From the NCBI GenBank assembly GCA_964016985.1, contig OZ024828.1, positions 76,715,869 to 76,779,868 of the forward strand: a stretch of 64,000 nt of DNA, given 5' to 3'. Positions 59,201-64,000 of the stretch are shown here, in pieces. A program made the translations under genes and the position numbers. The notes under the pieces are model-generated. The model saw nothing but the letters and a program-made list of their open reading frames with translations, ran no database searches and was not told the DNA's origin. This DNA is from Anodontia alba (Eukaryota; Mollusca; Bivalvia; Lucinida; Lucinidae). Position 1 is the stretch's first letter. The number at the start of each line of letters is the position of its first letter.

Positions 59201-62200
59201 AGCCCCAAGACATTTTTGGTTCTGGAGAAGAGATTTTTAAAGTTTTTCACAATATATGGACATGGTGGCCATCTTGGTCAATGGACAGCAACCATTTTAG
59301 CAATCTTTTGTTTCCCCGCCCCAAGGAGGCCTCACATGAAATTTGAGCATATTGGCCTGGGGGTTTCAGAGGAGAAGTTGTTTGAAATTCTCAACATTTT
59401 TCTAGTACAAATGTATGGGGCCCATACAAATGCATAGGGAAGCAAACTTGACCTTGCCGTAAAAAGGTCAAACGACAACATACGGCCATTATTTTAGCAA
59501 CTTTGGTAGACCTCCTGTCACCGATGATTTGATCAAAAACTCAGCCCCAAGGCATCTTCAGTTCTGGAGAAGAAGATTTTTAAAGGTTTTTACCATATAT
59601 GGGCATGGTGGCCATCTTAGTCAACAGACCACAACCATTTTAGCAATCTTTTGTTCCCCCAACCTAAGGAGCTGCGCAGCATATGAAATTTGAGCAAAAC
59701 TGGCTCAGCAGCTTCAAAGGAGAAGTTGAAAATGTTCATGGATGGACAGATGCACGGACAGACAATGGACAAAAAGTGATCACTATACGAGGGATGTTCG
59801 AAATGAATTGCTTATTTCTATCTGGAGACTTCAAATTTCAAGTTAGCCCAAAAGTACCCATTTCATGCCCTAAAAGTACTCCCCATGGCTAGAAATGCAA
59901 AGTTTCAGCCGATGTATCCACTTCTTGAAGGCGTCACTGTACGCTGATTTGGGCACAGTAATAAGGTACTGATGAATGGCAGATCCAAGTGCCTGTCGGG
60001 ACTGGTATTTCCGCCCAGCAAGGAATGCTTTCAATTTCGGAAACAAAAAGTAATCACATGGGGCAAGGTCTGGGGAATACGGGGGTGAGGCAAAACAGTT
60101 ACTTTTTCTTTCTTCAAAAACGCCGTAACTATTGCGGAGGTATGAGCTGGGGCATTGTCATGTAGAAGACGGACATGTTTAAAACCAGTGGCAGGACGTC
60201 GTTGTGATAATACTTTTTCAGTTTCTTCAGTACTATGTCTTTGTAGTACTTTCCGGTGATGCTTTTGCCCTTTTTCACTGGCACTTTTATTGCGACTCCA
60301 CTAGAGAAGAAGATTGCATACAAAACCTTCTTTGTACTCAAAGAACGTTTGGCAATTATTGGGCGTTTGCTGTGTTTAGTGGCCCAGATCTTATTGCTAA
60401 CCTTTCTGATGGGCTCAAAATAATGGACCCAGGTTTCATCACCTGTGACGACATTGGCAAATTGCTTTTTGTCATATTTTGGAAACATTTGAAGCAGCTT
60501 TTTGGTCACTTTAACCGGTTGCCTCTTTTGCTCGTCAGTCAACAGATGTGGCACCCATCTAGCAGAAATCTTTTTGACTTTCAAATGCCTCTTCAAAATA
60601 AGGTGAACCGTAGATAGTGATATGCCTACCTTTCGTGCAATATCACGAACTGAAAATCTGGCATCTCCTTCAATGACTTCCTTTATTTTGGAAACGATTT
60701 CTTTAGGAGATGCAGATTTTGGCCTACCTGATTTCGGTGCATTTTTGATGGACTCTACACCAGACTCAAATTTCTTTTTCCACCGCCGAACTGTGTCATA
60801 AGACACACAAGAAGGTCCAAAAGCAGTAGAAATTTCAGTCATCAGCTTTTTCAAAGAACAACCAAGTTTTGAGCGAGCTTTGATGTAAGCCCGTATTTCA
60901 TCTTTTTTGTCGACGCTTCTACCAACCATTTTTACTGCAGTGGTCAATGACTGCGTGTATTCAAATGGCAAATTTTATGTCTTACACTTAGTCTAACATG
61001 TACATTTATACACCATTGTGTAGATATTGAATAGCCCTATACAGGCATGTATTGGGTTTTATCGTGCCCCACGTGGATATCGAGCTAGAGGACAATAAGC
61101 AATTCATTTCGAACATCCCTCGTAGCTCATCCTGAGCATAGCTCAGGTGAGCATCAGGATTATACCCAAATCAAATGTCCGTCTTCAGACCATGACATAA
61201 ACACTTCTGAAGTGTCAAAAAAGTCTACCTACAACTGTAAGAGGAGTTGCCCACACAAGGTACATAGCATAGCTCAGGTGAGCTAAAAAGATCTGCCTAC
61301 AACTATAAGAGGAGTTGGGCACACATGGTACCTACTATGAATACACTTTGATAGTAGTTGAGCTAAAAAAAATCACCAAGTTAATAAAGTAAAAAAATGG
61401 AAAACATATTTTCAGGATTATACCCAAAGCACATGCATATCTTCAGACCATGACAAAAACTTCTGGAAAGTTTCAAATAGATTGACATAAACATGTGGGA
61501 GGAGTTGCGAGCACAAGTGACACAAGGTATGCACTATCAATACAGTTTGACAGTACTGGAGCACAAAAAAATGACCAAGTTAACCCTTGCCATGCTGAAT
61601 AAATTAAGATGCCACATCGACAGACGCCGACGCCAACGCCTGGGTGACAACATAAGCTCTCCAGGGACATAGCCCCGGCGAGCTAAAAAATGGAGTGGCC
61701 GGAAGGATTTTAGTTTTTAAAAATTTATTCCTAGGCCATCCAGTGAAGAGGTAAAACATAGCAAAATAAGATAACTAAGATCAACTATCATGTGCAAAAA
61801 AAGAAAACCCTGTTTTAAAACACTTTTGAAAATAAATAATTCATTTGCAATTCTTAAAAGTGTTATAAAAGCAGTTTTCAGCATATTTTTGATTGAGTTG
61901 GGGTTTAACGACACGTCAACCCTTGTGGGTCATTTTGTGTCGTCTCCCACAGAAAGGGAGAAAAGAGATAGAAGAGATAGTAGAAGAGATGAAAGAGAGG
62001 AATAGAGAATGAAGAGGAACAGGAATGAAAGTGAAGAAATAGAAGAAATAAAAACATTCACCCTCTACCCTTACCTGCTACAAGGATAGCAGGCCTTGCC
62101 CAACTGTAAGCCAATATCAGTTGGACGCCCCGATAACGCAAGATACACGACACCTTCGCACCACCCGACCACCCCCAGTTTTCAGCATAAGTTCAACTGT

Positions 62201-63100
62201 CTCTGAAAAAAGATTTCCGCCTTTGTTTTGTTTACACGTATTTGGTTAGATTTTTAGGGGCAGGTGCGGATAGAATCTAATAATTAATTTTCTCTTTAAT
62301 GAAGAACTTCAACAATTATTTCTAAGTTTGTGACATTGATCTCAAGGTCAGTCAATGAGTTGGGCTTGTAGTGAACAGAACTTTGGACCCATATCTAACA
62401 TCTGGGCCCGGTTGTTCAAAGCGTCGTTAGCTTAACGAGCTAGTTAAGGGTCATTTCGTTAACTGTTTTAGCGGATTCAATACACAATATTCTGATATTT
62501 TTTGCTGTAAAAATGTGAGTAGCTTTTGCACTGCAAAAGCTACTCACATTTTTTCAGCAAAAAATTTCAACATATTTGCGTATCACTCGATGTTAATTTT
62601 AACGAATCGTTAACTAACGACATCGTTAGCTTTGAACAACTGGGCCCAGATATATAAGGCTTGTTTTTCATGTGAATTGTCTGCAGAAAAAATATTACAG
62701 AATGTGATCTGCTACTGTTATATGCGATTGGCACTTTAATACATATATGCCAAGCGTCCCATAAGAGGGACATTGGCAAACAGTGTAGAACCAGATCAGA
62801 TGCTGCAGAATGTGGCATCTGATCAGGGTCTACACTGTTCGCAATAACATTAGAAAGTTTCAATAATAAAAGCAAGTATGACGACTTCTCTGTAACACCA
62901 CTTCTGACTGTACAATGGACCCTTCAAAAGTTCATGATGGAAGAGTTTATTGAAAATATTCAGGCATAAATGGGTTGAGAGATAAGCGATCAAACTAGCC
63001 TACCTTTTCTGCTGCTTCCACTTTGTCTTGTGGCATTGTTTCTATCTGTTCAAATAATTCTTCTAGACGGTTTTCTATATTAGTTAACATCTGTAGTGTG
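55562..63100 (-). CDS. CFAP100: CFAP100 (CCDC37), 3' part
   Basis: Minus-strand exons 63100-63004, 56842-56723 and 55681-55562 join in phase to about 111 C-terminal residues. They read TLQMLTNIENRLEELFEQIE, then AKEKERRLKLREEKIEQQR with ERVRKALERAKAEPKKQ, then TGRKLVFRSEPPQHKKK and an acidic end EEEELAYYFSWY. The NIE-RLEELFEQIE, EKERRLKLREEK and RKLVFRSEPP strings are the C-terminal hallmarks of cilia- and flagella-associated protein 100. This protein is a coiled-coil member of the modifier-of-inner-arms complex that tunes inner dynein arms in motile cilia. The upstream exons are off the right edge. The nearby paralogue CCDC38 is an alternative, but I think it less likely. Confidence 0.8.
55955..56310. 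mobile_element. MITE family E, tandemly duplicated
   Basis: Two copies of a unit with aaatatggtttgacac, tgtctcttaaggagacaatt and gtcaaataaaatctatg, at 55998-56090 and 56235-56315. They flank a repeated gatatgacacagatcaagag segment. A (TG)n then G-run lies at 56192-56227. Confidence 0.6.
56192..56227. repeat. (TG)n followed by poly(G)
   Basis: Nine TG units then a run of about 18 G. Low complexity and likely slippage-prone. Confidence 0.85.
56333..56558. mobile_element. MITE family D1, AACCCATTTATGCC ends
   Basis: Ends ttaacccatttatgcctaat and ggcataaacgggttaa. Core gacccagatcagacactgc with partner cttctgatcagggtctac. Complete. Confidence 0.78.
56723..56842 (-). CDS. CFAP100: CFAP100 penultimate coding exon
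   Basis: Acceptor ctttttag, donor GTATGC, 40 codons, phase 0 at both ends. A continuous charged helix (AKEKERRLKLREEK, HQEERVRKALERAK), consistent with a coiled coil. Confidence 0.85.
56860..57263. other. CFAP100 intron, nothing recognised
   Basis: AT-rich, with no palindromes or frames of note. Confidence 0.35.
57264..57504. mobile_element. MITE family D4
   Basis: Ends taacccttaaagcaccaaga and ggtgctttaagggttaa. The hairpin cagactgctcctaaaggagc is perfect. Best reference copy for D4. Confidence 0.83.
57605..57882. mobile_element. MITE family B
   Basis: Ends catcacgaaaacatgcctat and ataggcatgttttcgtaatg. Tip gaactgcctcgttgaggcgg at about 57735-57760. Block caaaccccacttttatat. Confidence 0.83.
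59788..61122 (-). mobile_element. Mariner, 1,335 bp, perfect 29-bp TIRs
   Basis: TIRs at 59788-59816 and 61094-61122 start CGAGGGATGTTCGAAATG and are exact over 29 bp. They are flanked by TA at 59786-59787 and 61123-61124. The element inserted into the tagctcatcctgagcat repeat. The length and ends are those of a full-length mariner/Tc1 element. Confidence 0.93.
59885..60971 (-). pseudogene. Mariner DD34D transposase, two frameshifts
   Basis: The main frame (60971 to about 60200) gives the paired HTH domain: DKKDEIRAYIKARSKLG, VSYDTVRRWKKKFESG, the linker APKSGRPKSASPKE, and VRDIARKVGISLSTVHLILK. Then come WVPHLLTDEQK and the first catalytic Asp in VVTGDETWVHYFEP. Near 60197 one base is missing. 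The next frame holds the second Asp (VRLLHDNAPAH). A second one-base loss at about 60083 leads into the third Asp (SPDLAPCDYFLFPK), 34 residues after the second, so DD34D is confirmed. The end HRLKLCISSHGEYF is close to 59885. The initiator may be the later Met in MVGRSVDKKDE. The protein is inactive as it stands unless the frameshifts are assembly errors. Confidence 0.9.
61578..61625. mobile_element. MITE family D2 end fragment
   Basis: taacccttgccatgctgaat and aattaagatgccaca only, cut where the tandem element opens at about 61620. Confidence 0.55.
61890..62185. mobile_element. SINE-like tail with purine tract
   Basis: gttggggtttaacgacacgt and caacccttgtgggtcatttt are SINE-tail-like. A run of gagatagaagagatag-type purines (61965-62050) follows, then ccttgcccaactgtaagcc. 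Confidence 0.45.
62403..62648. mobile_element. MITE family C, complete
   Basis: Ends gggcccggttgttcaaagcg and agctttgaacaactgggccc. Inner layer cgttagcttaacgagctagt, tip gcttttgcactgcaaaagct. Best reference copy for family C, in a CFAP100 intron. Confidence 0.88.
62740..62976. mobile_element. MITE family D1
   Basis: Left arm catatatgccaagcgtccca, core gtagaaccagatcagatgct with partner catctgatcagggtctacac, right end caggcataaatgggttg. Confidence 0.75.
63004..63100 (-). CDS. CFAP100: CFAP100 antepenultimate coding exon in window
   Basis: Donor GTAGGC, phase 0 out. The acceptor is either at 63100 (ccgtataaag, giving TLQMLTNIEN) or at 63090 (cacactacag, starting at MLTNIEN). TLQ fits the family, so the longer form is preferred. 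It encodes NRLEELFEQIETMPQDKVE. Confidence 0.75.
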
Positions 63101-63180
63101 CTTTATACGGAAATAGAAATCACACAGGATTATAGCATGTTACATAATAACTAAACTTCATAATATTGTTATAGGGCTAA

Positions 63181-63259
63181 CACTTTTTTTCATGCATTCC
63201 CTCAGAAGATGTTTGAACACTTGTCCTCTAGCCTCGTATTCAAATAATTTCCTCAGGAC
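63181..63259 (-). CDS. Possible further CFAP100 exon
   Basis: Acceptor acattttgcag followed by an open frame VLRKLFEYEARGQVFKHLL then RECMKKS, charged and helical. The donor choices (GTGTTA or GTTAGC) are weak. Only the second joins in phase, and only to the shorter version of the next exon. I do not recognise the peptide as CFAP100. It could be chance. Confidence 0.3.
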
Positions 63260-63285
63260 CTGCAAAATGTTAACTGCATGAAATA

Positions 63286-63502
63286 CCGTATCTACCATAT
63301 GTATTCGGACAGACAGGCCTGAGCAAACAGTAAAGACCCAGATGAGACGCCGCAGAATGCGGCGTCTCATCTGGGTCTACACTGTTTGCCACTCATCCAG
63401 CAATTTTTAGACACAACATTGGGTAGGGAATTGTACTGGTTCAAATTTTAGAACATATATGGTAAGGAGTTGAGGTGTCCGAATACTTAGGGTAAATACG
63501 GT
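63286..63502. mobile_element. MITE family D1, perfect core
   Basis: Ends taccatatgtattcggacag and gtgtccgaatacttagggta. The hairpin at 63325-63390 (acccagatgagacgccgcag) is exact, with CpGs kept on both arms. Complete copy. Confidence 0.82.
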
Positions 63503-63509
63503 AAAAATA

Positions 63510-64000
63510 TGAAATGATAATACCCTGCAAATGGCGGGGGGCAGATACCGCTGTCAAAAAGTGATGTAATTTGCCTATTTGCAATCACAAACCAGAGCTC
63601 CACAAAATCAATGCACATACTAAGTTTGGTGAAAATACACCTAAGTTATCATCCGAAAACAAAAATGTGGACGTGTGGCGGGAGATAAGTCTGTCAAAAA
63701 TTGACAAAATTTGGCCATTTGCAATCCCAAACCAGATCTCCACAGTATCAATGCACTTACCAAGTTGGTGGAAATCCATTGATATTTACTCAAGTTATCA
63801 TCTGGAAATGAAAAACTGACATGTGGCGGGCAGATATTTCTGTCAACAATTGATGAAATTTTCCCATGAGCAATCCCAAACTAGATCTCTAGAATATCAA
63901 TTATTAATGCACATACCAAGTTTTGTGAATATCCATTAATACATTGTACTTATTCAAGTTATCATCAGGAAATGAAAATATGGACATGTGTAGCGGGCAG
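63510..64000. repeat. Tandem repeat of about 125-130 bp, continues off the edge
   Basis: Units contain gcaatcccaaaccagatctc, atcaatgcacatacc and caagttatcatc, at about 63580, 63720 and 63870, with gtggcgggcagat between. It is the reverse of the repeat at 25356-25681. Confidence 0.7.

Larger units (their letters stand above)
58011..61690 (-). mobile_element. Tandem-unit element(s), minus orientation, hosting a mariner
   Basis: On the minus strand it opens ttagctcgccggggctatg (near 61686). On the left it ends at gcaaatcgtggtacacgggc (about 58040), following a reversed gggtgagc. Units with aagatggcggctatggcagc (58310-58740) and with gacatggtggccatcttggt (58900-59680, about 300 bp apart) fill the left part. 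ctgagcatagctcaggtgag motifs fill the right. It may be two or more fused elements. The same end type as 22748 and 42745. Confidence 0.55.

Noticed and set aside
60204..60617. Plus-strand 137-codon frame
   Set aside because: Antisense shadow of the mariner transposase.
3543..63502. CRISPR-like array from regularly recurring AAACAGTG...CAGATCAG cores
   Set aside because: Copies are scattered, palindromic, with varied arms and no regular spacing. The genome is animal.

Overview
The window is animal genomic DNA: AT-rich, intron-rich and crowded with transposable elements. It holds three host genes that I can read exon by exon through canonical splice sites. The palindromic MITEs, tRNA-headed SINEs with a META-like tail domain, mariner and several non-LTR families, and the tandem elements opening in gctcacctgagc, point to a lophotrochozoan, most likely a bivalve mollusc. 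That is inference from repeat style; no species can be named from the window.

Host genes, left to right. (1) MTMR14 (minus strand): four 5'-terminal coding exons between 11649 and 554, with the rest off the left edge. (2) TRMU (plus strand): a complete seven-exon gene, ATG at 11948 and stop at 46102-46104, 397 codons spread over 34 kb. MTMR14 and TRMU are head to head, with only 298 bp between their start codons. (3) CFAP100/CCDC37 (minus strand): the three 3'-terminal coding exons between 63100 and 55562, with the rest off the right edge. TRMU and CFAP100 are tail to tail across 9.4 kb of repeats. Phosphoinositide phosphatase, mitochondrial tRNA thiolation and ciliary assembly are unrelated pathways, so only the shared MTMR14/TRMU promoter suggests co-regulation.

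Everything else is mostly mobile DNA. There are three non-LTR relics of two RT types (9362-10495, 17808-18478, 25682-26128) and a 5'-truncated L1/Tx1-like copy with a 14-bp target duplication (34957-36956). There is a 1,335-bp mariner with perfect 29-bp inverted repeats and a doubly frameshifted transposase (59788-61122), and a second mariner pseudogene split by a MITE (28893-29800). Two tRNA-derived SINEs are nearly identical and have target duplications (14554-14856, 20093-20392), with older copies elsewhere. About 60 palindromic MITE copies fall into families called A to I here. Long tandem-repeat elements have units of 191 bp (29838-32282 and 40360-42270), 166 bp (22748-25355) and about 465, 160 and 300 bp (42745-61690).

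The most interesting observation is how closely MITEs approach TRMU splice sites. One appears to have inserted into the TA inside the exon-3 5' splice site, so that its target duplication rebuilds the GTA donor. The same exon has another MITE ending 13 nt before its acceptor, and that MITE is itself triply nested. Exons 2 and 6 also have MITEs starting within about 20 nt of their donors. A second observation is that distinct palindrome families share hairpin tips while carrying different arms, which suggests modular exchange.
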